A DNA stretch of 64,000 bases from CAZENU01 sp965117035 (lineage in GTDB: Bacteria > Chloroflexota > Dehalococcoidia > Lucifugimonadales > CAZENU01). The translations under genes were made by a program, and so were the position numbers. The stretch lies in contig OZ220748.1 in the NCBI GenBank assembly GCA_965117035.1, positions 3,658,001 through 3,722,000 on the forward strand, in the 5' to 3' direction. Positions 1-8,404 of the stretch are shown in pieces (the first letter of the stretch is position 1; each line of letters starts with the position of its first letter). Under the pieces are notes generated by a model. It was given only the letters and a program-made list of their open reading frames with translations. It was not told the origin of the DNA and ran no database searches.

Positions 1-496
1 CGGCGGCGCGGAAGAGGCCCGTGCCTCCGCTGGAGGCGGGCTTGTCGTCGGTGTTGCGGCCCGCGAAGCCGTCTAGCGCCGCGGCGCCACTGTCTGTTGT
101 GTGGGCTACCGCGCCGTGGACGAGGGCGGAGGCGATGCCGCGGCGTCGGAAGCCGGCGCGGACATAGAAGCAAGTGATGGCCCACGCGGGCTGCTCCTCC
201 GGAGGCGGTAGCGTGCGCGAGCGCACGAGGCGGCCGAAGGTCTCCCTGGGCCCGACGCTGCACCATCCGACGGGCTCGCCGTCGACGTAGGCCAGCAGGC
301 CGGTCGGCGTGCCCTCGGCGACCAGCGCCTCGAGCCGGTCGCGGCGGTCAGCGGCCGGCAGCCGCCTCAGCTCGGTCGACGAGAGACGCCACACCATGCA
401 CCAGCACCCAGCCCGCGCGCCGTTCGGGCCGAAGACGCGGAGCAGATCGTCCCACCGGTCGGGCGTGACGGGCCGGACTTCGACTCCGGCCGCCAT
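1..496 (-). CDS. GNAT-family N-acetyltransferase (3' end outside window)
   Basis: The minus-strand frame starts at ATG 496 and runs without a stop to the window edge, giving about 165 codons of a partial protein. The N-terminus carries a CWCMVW stretch. It is followed by VDGEPVGWCSVGPRE and by FYVRAGFRRRGIASALV, which match the GNAT core: strand beta-4 and the acetyl-CoA pyrophosphate-binding R-x-x-G-x-A loop. GNAT enzymes move an acetyl group from acetyl-CoA to an amine, but the substrate cannot be read from sequence. The C-terminal end lies to the left of the window. The family is secure; the specific role is unknown. Confidence 0.82.
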   Translation of the reverse strand, partial: MAAGVEVRPVTPDRWDDLLRVFGPNGARAGCWCMVWRLSSTELRRLPAADRRDRLEALVAEGTPTGLLAYVDGEPVGWCSVGPRETFGRLVRSRTLPPPEEQPAWAITCFYVRAGFRRRGIASALVHGAVAHTTDSGAAALDGFAGRNTDDKPASSGGTGLFRAA

Positions 497-688
497 CGCC
501 GCGTCGTCGCGGGTCTGTCGCCTCCTGCGTGGCACGCTATATCGCCATTCCGAGCTCGACCCACCTGCCTCAGTTACGAGGTTGTTGTTTGATTGCTCGC
601 AAGTCATCTGTGCAGCCGTCAGCAATGGAGTCACGCTGTGTGACGATGAAACGCGCGGATGGTTAGCATCTGGCCCGCGTCTCGGGCA

Positions 689-2935
689 TCACGATTGCGC
701 AAGGTCGGTAACTTCCTGGATGAGAGGATCATCCGAGTCGTTTGGCCGCTCCAGTATCTTCAGCATCCGTGTTCGGTGTATCCGATTTCCGTGCCAGATC
801 GTCAGTCGGCCCGTCGCATGAGAGTAGACGATCCCCTCGGAAACCAATAGATCGCGGACAGGGCTCACATACGTCTGCAGAGACTCATCGACACCACGAT
901 ACAGCGCGGAGTCCACGCGCCCGCTCCCCCTCTGGAGGAACAGCTTTCTGATCATGACCAGCAGAACCTTAACTGACTCGGGCAGCCCTGAGCGAACAAT
1001 GGCGGCGTTCGTGTGTCGATTGTCGAATTGGTCGATATCGCAGTGGTCAAAGTCGCTAGGTAGTTCAAGCGAGCCAGCGATACCCTCCAGCCTAACGATT
1101 TGGCACTGTCTGAATTTGATGCTCGCGCGATGAGTGTCAAATCGAACGCGGTTGATCATGCATCCAGACAGAGTCAGGTTAGCGACCGGCCTATCCTCCA
1201 TATCGATCACATCGGCCAAACCCTCGGATATGTTTAAGCCTTGGGCATCGAATGCACTGTCGCTTGAAGAACTGGCACCTGCCAGAATTGAGTCCAGAGC
1301 CAGCGTTGGGTCTGACCACCGATGTACGGCCTCTTTTGCGGCTATAGAGTACTGGGTGCCTTTGACCCCACTGGCGCTCGCTAGGTGATTCGCAACTGAA
1401 CACCCGAAGGCCGAAAGCGGATACGAAAGTTTGCGCACGCCGAGGTCCTGGTAGGGACTCTGCAGGAACCGGGCAACCGAGCCGGCCTGCAGAGCCTCCA
1501 TCATCTCGTTATCGACGAATGAGCGCATCCCTGCCTCTTGATCTCGTGCGGTTAGCCCCGGTAGTCGTTGAAGAAGCGTTCGTGCCGCTTCTAGTGGGTC
1601 ATATCCAGTGATTCTCTTGTACGCATCCGCTATGTCGCTATCCGACAGAGGGCCCGCAGCCCGTGCACCAGAACGGGCACGAGTAGCGAGTTCCTCCAAT
1701 AGTTGTCGGACTGCGTCGCCGTCAATATCAGCGCTCAGATCTGCTTCTCTTCCACAGATCCTATTCAGAAATTCGTCCCAAGCCAGGGCTGCTCCTCCGT
1801 CGCCTTCAATGCTAACGACTTCCTCCAGCAGCCCTTGGGAGGCCAAGTAACCAAGCAGTAGAGGCTTCCTTGGCAACCATGAAGGTAGTTTGTGTGTGAC
1901 ATTCTTCTTCCGCAGATATTGGAGCGTTTGATCTTCCGAGAACTCGCCGACCTCTATAACGATGGTGTCCGAAGGCAAGCGCATAAGCTGGCGAGCTTCT
2001 TCGATGGAGTCGAAGTAGTTATCCCTGCCGGCCAGCAGCACACCTGCCCTGCCCTGCGCACCGGTCATGAAGGCCTTGATGACTTGGAGGGCCTTTTCAC
2101 GGGACTTCCTTATCGCGTCCTTCTTCATCATCATGACTGGTGATGCTAGTTCATCGAACCCGTCAAGCAAGAGCAGGATTTGTCCAGCATTCCATGACCT
2201 TACAAGTTGGTTTGGTTGGTCAAACCCGACCATGTTGGCATGCCGCCTCAGAACTTCATCTACATGAGGCTGTCCCCAATGGTCTCTCAGATTGATTGCA
2301 ACGGGAGTCTGCTCTGTCTTATTGCGGTAGTAGTCCCGACGAAGATTCCGAAATACCTCCCGTACCGTCAGGCTCTTGCCCGCTCCGAATGGGCCGATCA
2401 GTAGGATTGTTCGTCCTTCTCTCAGTAGACGACAGATGTCCTTGATCGTATAGGCAACATTCGACGTGATCTGGGTTAGTGGTTGTTCGACATACTCTTC
2501 ATCTGGCAGTAGGGAGCTTCCACCCTCGGGATCAGTCGCACTGCCAAATCGATAGTCCCATCGAGTCTCCAGGTATTGCCGGGAATTGAGGAGAGCTTTC
2601 TTGAACTCCCGATACGATAAGGCTGTGATGCCCTCTGATCTGGCGGAGGAACGCTGTTGCGGAGTCGGCTCGTCTTTGGTGACGATCCGCATCTTCACGG
2701 TTTCCCCACGCTGTTCCAGATATCTCTTCGCATTGATCAACTTTAGGACTTGGTCTCTGAATTTTGGCATCCGACGGTCGGTCGTGCACTCAATGAGATG
2801 AATGAGTTCTTCGGTACGACATACACAATCGATTTCATCGAGGTTGATGAATTCAGCAGCTCCTTCGCCAGGCGCCAAATCCCACAAGGCTCGCGCAGTG
2901 GCACGTACTTCCTGTTCGAAATCCGGTCCGATCAT
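689..2935 (-). CDS. NACHT/STAND-type NTPase with N-terminal nuclease-like domain
   Basis: This is a 748-residue protein starting at ATG 2935 with AGGAG about 9 nt upstream. Residues 1-75 contain an EID and then IEC pattern (D36, E49, with K58 nearby) that resembles a PD-(D/E)xK nuclease core. A P-loop GPFGAGKS lies at 181-188, and a NACHT-style Walker B LLLLDGFDE at about 254-262. The C-terminal third has short hydrophobic repeats reminiscent of pentapeptide repeats (about 590-650) and ends in an unassigned domain. STAND/NACHT NTPases with an N-terminal effector act as phage or stress sensors in bacteria, so a defence role is inferred here. The gene stands alone and is visibly less GC-rich than its neighbours, consistent with horizontal acquisition. 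The nuclease assignment is tentative. Confidence 0.72.
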   Translation of the reverse strand: MIGPDFEQEVRATARALWDLAPGEGAAEFINLDEIDCVCRTEELIHLIECTTDRRMPKFRDQVLKLINAKRYLEQRGETVKMRIVTKDEPTPQQRSSARSEGITALSYREFKKALLNSRQYLETRWDYRFGSATDPEGGSSLLPDEEYVEQPLTQITSNVAYTIKDICRLLREGRTILLIGPFGAGKSLTVREVFRNLRRDYYRNKTEQTPVAINLRDHWGQPHVDEVLRRHANMVGFDQPNQLVRSWNAGQILLLLDGFDELASPVMMMKKDAIRKSREKALQVIKAFMTGAQGRAGVLLAGRDNYFDSIEEARQLMRLPSDTIVIEVGEFSEDQTLQYLRKKNVTHKLPSWLPRKPLLLGYLASQGLLEEVVSIEGDGGAALAWDEFLNRICGREADLSADIDGDAVRQLLEELATRARSGARAAGPLSDSDIADAYKRITGYDPLEAARTLLQRLPGLTARDQEAGMRSFVDNEMMEALQAGSVARFLQSPYQDLGVRKLSYPLSAFGCSVANHLASASGVKGTQYSIAAKEAVHRWSDPTLALDSILAGASSSSDSAFDAQGLNISEGLADVIDMEDRPVANLTLSGCMINRVRFDTHRASIKFRQCQIVRLEGIAGSLELPSDFDHCDIDQFDNRHTNAAIVRSGLPESVKVLLVMIRKLFLQRGSGRVDSALYRGVDESLQTYVSPVRDLLVSEGIVYSHATGRLTIWHGNRIHRTRMLKILERPNDSDDPLIQEVTDLAQS

Positions 2936-3040
2936 TTCAAAAGACTCCTGTTATCCCGGCTTCTGAAAAGGAAGGAGTTTCTATGGTTCTCGCTGTAACT
3001 CGTGGGCAGTGGGCAATGCTATCGTATCTCTTCGCTACGG

Positions 3041-4156
3041 TCACTGGTCGAACACGCCCTCGGGGAGACCGACGGGGACCGCGGCCGGCCGCTCGCACGT
3101 CGTGGTCGTCTCGACGTGTGCGCCTGAGTCGGACGCCTCGTGCACCGCGTGCATGACGTCGAGGACGTGGTTGGCGAGCCGTCCGTCGGCGCGCGGCGGG
3201 CGGCCGGCGCGGATCGCCCAGGCCATCTCGGCGGGGCCCATCCCCCGGCCGCCCTCGCGGTACGCGAGCGGGACATCGGTCCAGCCGTCCTCCCCGGCGC
3301 CGGTGACGCGCACCTCGCCCTCGAAGTTGTTCGGATCGGGCACGCTCATCGCGCCCTCGGTGCCGTAGACCTCGATCCTGGGCAGGTCGGAGCCCCAGAC
3401 GTCGAAGCTGGTGACTATCGTTGCGATGGCGCCGGACTCGAAGTCGAGCACCCCGGCGACGTGCGTCGACACCTCGACGTCGATGACCGTGCCATGCTTG
3501 GGCTGACTGGTGATGGTGCGCCGCTCGAACGTCCTGCGGTGCGAGCCGGTGACCCTGCGCACGGGGCCGATGAGGTTGACGAGCGCGGACAGGTAGTAGG
3601 GGCCCATGTCGAACATCGGGCCGCCGCCCTGCTTGTAGTAGAACTCCGGCGACGGGTGCCACGACTCGTGGCCGTGGTTGACCATGAACGCCGTCGCGGC
3701 GATTGGCTCGCCGATGCGCCCCTCGTCGATCAGCTTGCGGCAGGTCTGGATGCCGGCCCCCAGCACCGTGTCGGGCGCGCAGCCGACCGAGAGCCCGTTG
3801 CTCGCGGCCGAGTCGATGATCGCCTGGCCGTCTGCCCGCTCGACGGCGAGCGGCTTCTCGCTGTAGACGTGCTTGCCTGCCGCGATCGCGGCGAGGCTGA
3901 CCTCGGCGTGCGCGTCGGGGTTGGTCAGGTTGATGACGAGCTCGATCGCCGGGTCCGCCAGCAGGTCTTCGGTAGAGATCGGCGCGGGCACCCCGAAACG
4001 GTCGGCCGCGGCCCGCGACCGCTCCGGCACAAGGTCCGCGCAGGCGACGACGCGCACCACCGGGTACCGCGTCTTCAGGTGCTCGAAGTAGACGGGGCTG
4101 ATGTTGCCGCAGCCGACCACCCCGGCTCGAATAGTGGCTTCGGACAGGCTCGTCAC
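3041..4156 (-). CDS. Gfo/Idh/MocA-family oxidoreductase
   Basis: This 371-residue NAD(P)-dependent dehydrogenase starts at GTG 4156, which overlaps the upstream ThuA stop as GTGA (4 nt) and so implies translational coupling. The N-terminal Rossmann fold shows AGVVGCGNISPVYFEHL. The EKPLA motif typical of the Gfo/Idh/MocA family follows at about residue 100. The C-terminal alpha/beta domain includes FDMGPYYLSALVNLIGP, a stretch commonly conserved in sugar and inositol dehydrogenases. The family oxidises or reduces cyclic sugars and inositols, but the exact substrate is unknown. Pairing with ThuA is a common arrangement in sugar-catabolic loci. Confidence 0.88.
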   Translation of the reverse strand: MTSLSEATIRAGVVGCGNISPVYFEHLKTRYPVVRVVACADLVPERSRAAADRFGVPAPISTEDLLADPAIELVINLTNPDAHAEVSLAAIAAGKHVYSEKPLAVERADGQAIIDSAASNGLSVGCAPDTVLGAGIQTCRKLIDEGRIGEPIAATAFMVNHGHESWHPSPEFYYKQGGGPMFDMGPYYLSALVNLIGPVRRVTGSHRRTFERRTITSQPKHGTVIDVEVSTHVAGVLDFESGAIATIVTSFDVWGSDLPRIEVYGTEGAMSVPDPNNFEGEVRVTGAGEDGWTDVPLAYREGGRGMGPAEMAWAIRAGRPPRADGRLANHVLDVMHAVHEASDSGAHVETTTTCERPAAVPVGLPEGVFDQ

Positions 4157-4851
4157 GGGGACACCTCCTCGGCGCTCCGGCTCGCCCAGAGCATGCCGCG
4201 CTTGATCATGGTGTTCGCCTCGGGCACGACCAGGTCCTCGATCTTGTGGCCGATGGACGAGTAGAAGACCCGGCCCGCGCCCCACATCCGCTTCCAGACG
4301 ACGGGCATGACCGTGCCGTCGATCCAGGGGCAGTCGTAGCCAGACCGGCCGCTGACGGGCTGGTCGCCTCTGAACGTCGTCGTCGCCAGCACCTCGTTGT
4401 TGGGGTCGACGTGCATGTAGTACTGCTCGGTGTGCAGCCTGAAGTCGCCGAGCCCGGCCGTTATCGGGTCGCCGGTGTCGAGGATGTTCACCTCGTAGTC
4501 GATGAACCCGCCGGGATGGGCGACCCACTGTCCGCCGACCATGAACTGGTAGTCGGTCGACATCCTGAACGAGTCGGCCATGCAGCCGTGCCAACCGGCG
4601 ACGCCGACGCCCGACCAGATCGCCTCGAGCAGGTTGCGTTCCTGCTGCTCGGTGATCGTCCCCTGTGTCCAGACGGGAACGACCAGGTCGAGCGACTTCA
4701 GCCTGTCCAGGTCCTCGTAGGCGGTCAGGGAGTCGGACACCTCGACGTCGTAGCCCTGCTCCTCGAGCCAGGGCGCGAACAGGGCGGTCGCCTCGTCCGG
4801 GACGTGGCCCTCCCATCCGCCCCACACCATCAGCGCCGATTTTTCTGCCAC
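4153..4851 (-). CDS. ThuA-like domain protein
   Basis: This 232-residue protein starts at GTG 4851 with an AGGAGA ribosome-binding site. It has the ThuA glutamine-amidotransferase-like fold: an N-terminal ALMVWGGWEGH, a central GVAGWHGCMADSF with the family's conserved small-residue/His block, and GHKIEDL near the end. ThuA proteins belong to trehalose and other sugar utilisation loci, and their biochemistry is only partly defined. The gene is upstream of, and overlaps, the Gfo/Idh dehydrogenase, so the two probably act on the same sugar derivative. The family call is firm; the reaction is not known. Confidence 0.85.
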   Translation of the reverse strand: MAEKSALMVWGGWEGHVPDEATALFAPWLEEQGYDVEVSDSLTAYEDLDRLKSLDLVVPVWTQGTITEQQERNLLEAIWSGVGVAGWHGCMADSFRMSTDYQFMVGGQWVAHPGGFIDYEVNILDTGDPITAGLGDFRLHTEQYYMHVDPNNEVLATTTFRGDQPVSGRSGYDCPWIDGTVMPVVWKRMWGAGRVFYSSIGHKIEDLVVPEANTMIKRGMLWASRSAEEVSP

Positions 4852-4935
4852 GGTCTTCTCCTGTAGTGCTGCCGTGCGAGGGCCTTTCCCAAGTCGCCAC
4901 AGGTGAGGGCGGCGGACTTGCCCCCGGGTTTAACG

Positions 4936-4973
4936 CCCCCTCACCCTGGCCCTCTCCCGCGAGGGGAGAGGGA
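4936..4973. repeat. Single copy of hairpin repeat (CCCTCTCC/GGAGAGGG family)
   Basis: An imperfect palindrome CCCTCTCCCGCGAGGGGAGAGGG is preceded by CCTCACCCTGG. It is the reverse-complement orientation of the three-copy 44-bp repeat at 54777-54908. It lies between the divergent ThuA and aminotransferase genes. It could form a strong RNA hairpin but has no following T-run. Confidence 0.7.
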
Positions 4974-5070
4974 AAAATGGAAGAGCCCTGTTTGTCGTAC
5001 AGCGCGGTTGTCGCTGCGGTGATAATATCGCACATAGCCCCCACCGCGAGCGGTGCATGGAGGAGAAGGC

Positions 5071-6315
5071 ATGGCTGACAAGCTGGCGATACACGGCGCG
5101 ACGCCGGTGCGGACGAAGGAGTTCGGGCCGCACCACGAGTTCGGCGAAGAGGACGTGGAGGCCGCGGCCGAGGTGATCCGGTCGGGCTACCTGCACAAGG
5201 GACCGAGAGTGCGCGAGTTCGAGGCCGCGTGGGCCGCGCGGCACGGCGTGAAGCACGCGATCACCACGACGGCGGGCACGGCCGCCATGCACGTGGCCGC
5301 GGGGGCGCTCGACCTCGATCCGGGGGACGAGATCATCACGACGCCCATCACCGCCGGCGGCAGCATCATCGGCATCCTGCTGCAGAACTGCGTCCCGATC
5401 TTCGCCGACGTCGACGAGACGCACAACATAGACCCGGAGGACGTCGAGGCGAAGATAACGCCGCGGACTCGGGCGATCTGGGTGACCCACATCTACGGCA
5501 ACCCGTGCGATATGGACGCGCTGCGCAGGATCGCCGACCGCCACGACCTGTACCTGGTCGAGGACTGCTGCCACGCGCCTCTGGCCGAGTACAAGGGCCA
5601 GATCGTCGGATCGATAGGCGACATCGGCGGGTTCAGCTTCGGCGGCAAGCACCTCTCGGCCGGCGTCGGCGGCGCCGTCGTCACGAACAACACCTCGCTG
5701 TGGGAGCGGGGCATCATCTTCTCGGACGTGGGGCTGCCGCGGGCGCACGGCCCGTACGCCGAGCTGCCCTACCAGCACTACTTCCTGGGCCCGGCATACA
5801 GGATGAGCGACCTGACCGCGGCCGTGCTGCTCTCCCAGCTAGGCAAGCTCGACGGCTACGTCGAGAACAAGATCCGCGCGGCGCAGAACATCAACGACGG
5901 GGTTGCCGACGTCGACGGCATCGTGCCGCAGCCGGTCAGGCCGGACGACCGGAGCAGCTACTGGGTGTGGGTGGCGACGCTGGAGGAGGAGAAGTTCACC
6001 TGCGACGCCAACGAGTTCGCGGACGCGCTCCAGGCCGAGGGGCTGGACTTCGACGGCCCCGGCTTCAACGACGGCAGGCCCAGGCTGATGTACAACAACC
6101 CGTTCCTGACGGGGCCCCACCTCTACGGCAGCAGCCGAATGCCGCTCGATATCGGGCGCGAGCGCCCGTACGACTACAAGAAGGTCTACCTGCCCGTCGC
6201 CGAGGACATCACGCGGCGCCGTATCGGGATGCAGATGCGGCCGACGTTCACCGAGGAGGATGTGGGCGACATCATCGAGGGGCTGCGCAAGGTGGCGGCG
6301 CACTATAGTGGATAG
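5071..6315 (+). CDS. DegT/DnrJ/EryC1/StrS-family PLP aminotransferase
   Basis: This 414-residue protein starts at ATG 5071 with GGAGGA about 7 nt upstream; an in-frame GTG at 5053 has no such site. The N-terminus MADKLAIHGATPVRT matches the start of this family. The PLP Schiff-base lysine is K193 in FSFGGKHLSAG, and VEDCCHAP (about 163-170) supplies the cofactor ring-binding region. Family members transaminate keto-sugars or make amino-sugar and aminohydroxybenzoate-type precursors. The gene heads a rightward run with an aldolase and a TIM-barrel isomerase, which suggests a small-molecule sugar pathway. The exact substrate is unknown. Confidence 0.9.
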   Translation: MADKLAIHGATPVRTKEFGPHHEFGEEDVEAAAEVIRSGYLHKGPRVREFEAAWAARHGVKHAITTTAGTAAMHVAAGALDLDPGDEIITTPITAGGSIIGILLQNCVPIFADVDETHNIDPEDVEAKITPRTRAIWVTHIYGNPCDMDALRRIADRHDLYLVEDCCHAPLAEYKGQIVGSIGDIGGFSFGGKHLSAGVGGAVVTNNTSLWERGIIFSDVGLPRAHGPYAELPYQHYFLGPAYRMSDLTAAVLLSQLGKLDGYVENKIRAAQNINDGVADVDGIVPQPVRPDDRSSYWVWVATLEEEKFTCDANEFADALQAEGLDFDGPGFNDGRPRLMYNNPFLTGPHLYGSSRMPLDIGRERPYDYKKVYLPVAEDITRRRIGMQMRPTFTEEDVGDIIEGLRKVAAHYSG

Positions 6316-6349
6316 TTGGTAGTGGATAGTGGATAGTTGGGAGTTGCGG
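6306..6349. repeat. Short direct repeats of GGATAGTTGG/GTGGATAGT
   Basis: The intergenic stretch is built from repeated GTGGATAGTTGG/TAGTGGATAGT words directly after the aminotransferase stop. A reverse-complement version lies at 10647-10680. No gene or clear hairpin was seen. Confidence 0.6.
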
Positions 6350-6420
6350 ATTGTCGGGCAGTGGGCCCGGCTGCTAGGATTGGCGCCAGTTTGAAGAAAA
6401 GGCGCTCGGAGGACACGGAT

Positions 6421-7314
6421 ATGGGCGAGTTCAGGGGCGTGTATCCAGCGATAATCACGCCGATGCGGCGGGACGGCGAGATCGACGAGGCGGCGTTCCG
6501 CGAGGTGATGGAGTTCAACATCAGGGCGGGCGTCCACGGCTTCTGGGTCGCGGGCGGCACCGGCGAGAGCATCCTGCTGACCGAGGACGAGAACCGCAGG
6601 ATAGCGGAGGCCGCCGCCGACCAGAACCGCGGCAGGATCAAGAACATCATGCACGTGGGCGCCGCGACGACCGCACAGACGATCAGGCAGGCCGAGCGGG
6701 CGGCCAGCGCCGGCGTAGAGGCGATCTGCGCCGTGCCGCCGTTCTTCTACAACGGTTCCGAGGACGACGTCGTCGAGTACTACCGCGCCGTCGGCGCCGC
6801 GACCGACCTGCCGCTGTTCATCTACAACCTGCCCAGCGCCACCGGCGTCGAGATCACCACCGATCTCGCGGACAGGATCCAGGACCGCGTGCCCCAGCTC
6901 GCCGGCCTGAAGCACTCGGCGCCCAACTTCTGGAACATCGTCCACTTCGTCAACATGGGCCTCGACTGCTTCACAGGCAGCGGCATGCTGATGGTATCGG
7001 CGCTGAGCCTCGGCGCGGCCGGCACGATAGACGGCCCGCCGTGCGCGGCGCCGGAGCCGTGGGTAGAGGCGTGGGACGCCTACCACGCGGGCGACGTGAA
7101 GACGGCCGAGGCCGCGCAGGCCCGCGCCGCCGAGATGTACCCGCCGCTGCTCGCCTCCGGATACCTGCCGGCGATCAAGGCGCTGGTCGGCGAGCGCCTC
7201 GGCATCGACTGCGGTAGTCCGAGACCGCCCGCGTCGCAGGTGACGCCGGAGATACTCGAGGTCGCGAGGGCCGAGGCGAGACGCCTGGGCCCCGTGCAGG
7301 TCGCGGTGGGGTAG
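6421..7314 (+). CDS. DapA/NanA-family (dihydrodipicolinate synthase-like) aldolase
   Basis: This 297-residue (beta/alpha)8 lyase begins at ATG 6421 behind GGAGGA. It has the family GGTGE signature (45-49), the catalytic tyrosine Y135 in FIYNLPS, and the Schiff-base lysine K164 in LAGLKHS. Members condense or cleave pyruvate adducts, for example in lysine synthesis, sialic acid cleavage or sugar-acid catabolism. The neighbours (aminotransferase, TIM-barrel isomerase, dehydrogenases) favour a catabolic aldolase over a housekeeping DapA, but this is inference. Confidence 0.9.
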   Translation: MGEFRGVYPAIITPMRRDGEIDEAAFREVMEFNIRAGVHGFWVAGGTGESILLTEDENRRIAEAAADQNRGRIKNIMHVGAATTAQTIRQAERAASAGVEAICAVPPFFYNGSEDDVVEYYRAVGAATDLPLFIYNLPSATGVEITTDLADRIQDRVPQLAGLKHSAPNFWNIVHFVNMGLDCFTGSGMLMVSALSLGAAGTIDGPPCAAPEPWVEAWDAYHAGDVKTAEAAQARAAEMYPPLLASGYLPAIKALVGERLGIDCGSPRPPASQVTPEILEVARAEARRLGPVQVAVG

Positions 7315-7319
7315 GCGCC

Positions 7320-8165
7320 ATGACCAATCCGCCACTCTCAGCTCCCGTCAAAGCTGGCCTCGACGTCCTGGACCGGCTCGGCCTGACCGCCGAGTCGTCG
7401 ATGGAGGACAGCCTCGACGATATCGAGGACTTCGCCGACGTGCTGATCAGCGCCCACGCGCCGGCCATGATCGGCGACCTGCGGCTGAACGTCGCCGCGA
7501 CAGACGACGACTTCCGCAGGGAGTCGATCGACCACCTCAAGGCCTTCGTCGACCAGGCCAGCGGGTTCCCCAACGTGCGGCAGGTGAACATCCACTTCGC
7601 GCCGCGACTGTGGGTCGACGAGACGCAGACCCGGGGACAGCGCGGCGACTACGAGCGGCTGATCGACGGCGCCCGCGAGATCGCCGCGTTCGCCGACGGC
7701 CACGACATCGAGATCGTCATGGAGAACGCGACGATGAAGTGGTTCGGCGTCGACGACGACACGCCGGCCGACGCCGTGGACTGGACGGACCGGAACAAAT
7801 ACTTCGGGATGTCCCCCGAGGAGTGGATGCAGATCTGCGAGGACGTGGACCGGCACAACGTCGGGCTGTGCCTCGACTCGAGTCACGTCTGCACCTACGC
7901 GCAGAGCTTCGCCGACCACTCGCGCCGGGCGGAGGTTGCGATGGCCTACGTGTCCCGGCCAGAGCTCATCCGCCACGTGCACTGGAGCGACAACTACCTC
8001 TACGACCCGCGCGGGCGTGAGGACTCGCACCTGAGCGTCGGCAGGGGAACGCTCCCGACCGACCTGCACCGGGCGATCAAGCGCCTGGACGCGACCCTGC
8101 TCCTGGAGCACTTCTACACGGCGGAGGAGCTGGAAGAGGAGCTCGCGTACATCGACGGCCTGTGA
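7320..8165 (+). CDS. Sugar phosphate isomerase/epimerase-like TIM-barrel protein
   Basis: This 281-residue protein starts at ATG 7320, five bases after the aldolase stop, and so is probably co-transcribed with it. It has the xylose-isomerase-like TIM-barrel pattern: VNIHF, IVMENA, GLCLDSSHVC and HVHWSDN. These place the acidic and histidine metal ligands on successive strands. Such proteins isomerise or epimerise sugars, inosose or hydroxypyruvate and may cleave sugar derivatives. The ligand set supports metal dependence. The specific reaction is unknown. Confidence 0.82.
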   Translation: MTNPPLSAPVKAGLDVLDRLGLTAESSMEDSLDDIEDFADVLISAHAPAMIGDLRLNVAATDDDFRRESIDHLKAFVDQASGFPNVRQVNIHFAPRLWVDETQTRGQRGDYERLIDGAREIAAFADGHDIEIVMENATMKWFGVDDDTPADAVDWTDRNKYFGMSPEEWMQICEDVDRHNVGLCLDSSHVCTYAQSFADHSRRAEVAMAYVSRPELIRHVHWSDNYLYDPRGREDSHLSVGRGTLPTDLHRAIKRLDATLLLEHFYTAEELEEELAYIDGL

Positions 8166-8199
8166 CCGCCCTTCCCACGGAGGTAGGCCCTTGCACAAC

Positions 8200-8263
8200 C
8201 GTCATTCCCGCGAAGGGAGACCCTTCCACAAGCGTCATTCCCGCGCAGGCGGGAACCCAGTGG
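8200..8263. repeat. Palindromic GTCATTCCCGCG repeat pair
   Basis: Two tandem GTCATTCCCGCG words (about 8202 and 8234) are followed by a CCCGC...GCGGG inverted repeat ending in GGGAACCCAG. This resembles the widespread CATTCCCGCGAAGGCGGGAA repeat of many bacterial intergenic regions. It lies in the 239-base gap before fabI, which holds no gene. Confidence 0.65.
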
Positions 8264-8404
8264 GTGGGGGCTCAGCTACGAAATCGACGGATGTCCGCCC
8301 CGTCGGGCTCCCCTGCAAGGGGTTACGCAAGGTCTCCGAAGGCGGGAACCCGGGGCCGCGGCGCCCGAACAGACAGTCCTTCGTGATTCGCGCAGGAGAC
8401 ATTC

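Noticed and set aside
3041..5044. A 667-residue open frame starting before the ThuA gene
   Set aside because: Only the last 371 codons match Gfo/Idh; the upper part is a shadow of ThuA and an intergenic repeat.
5229..6308. Plus-strand frame of 359 residues rich in Arg, Gly and Ala
   Set aside because: It is a high-GC shadow frame of the aminotransferase, which has full family motifs.
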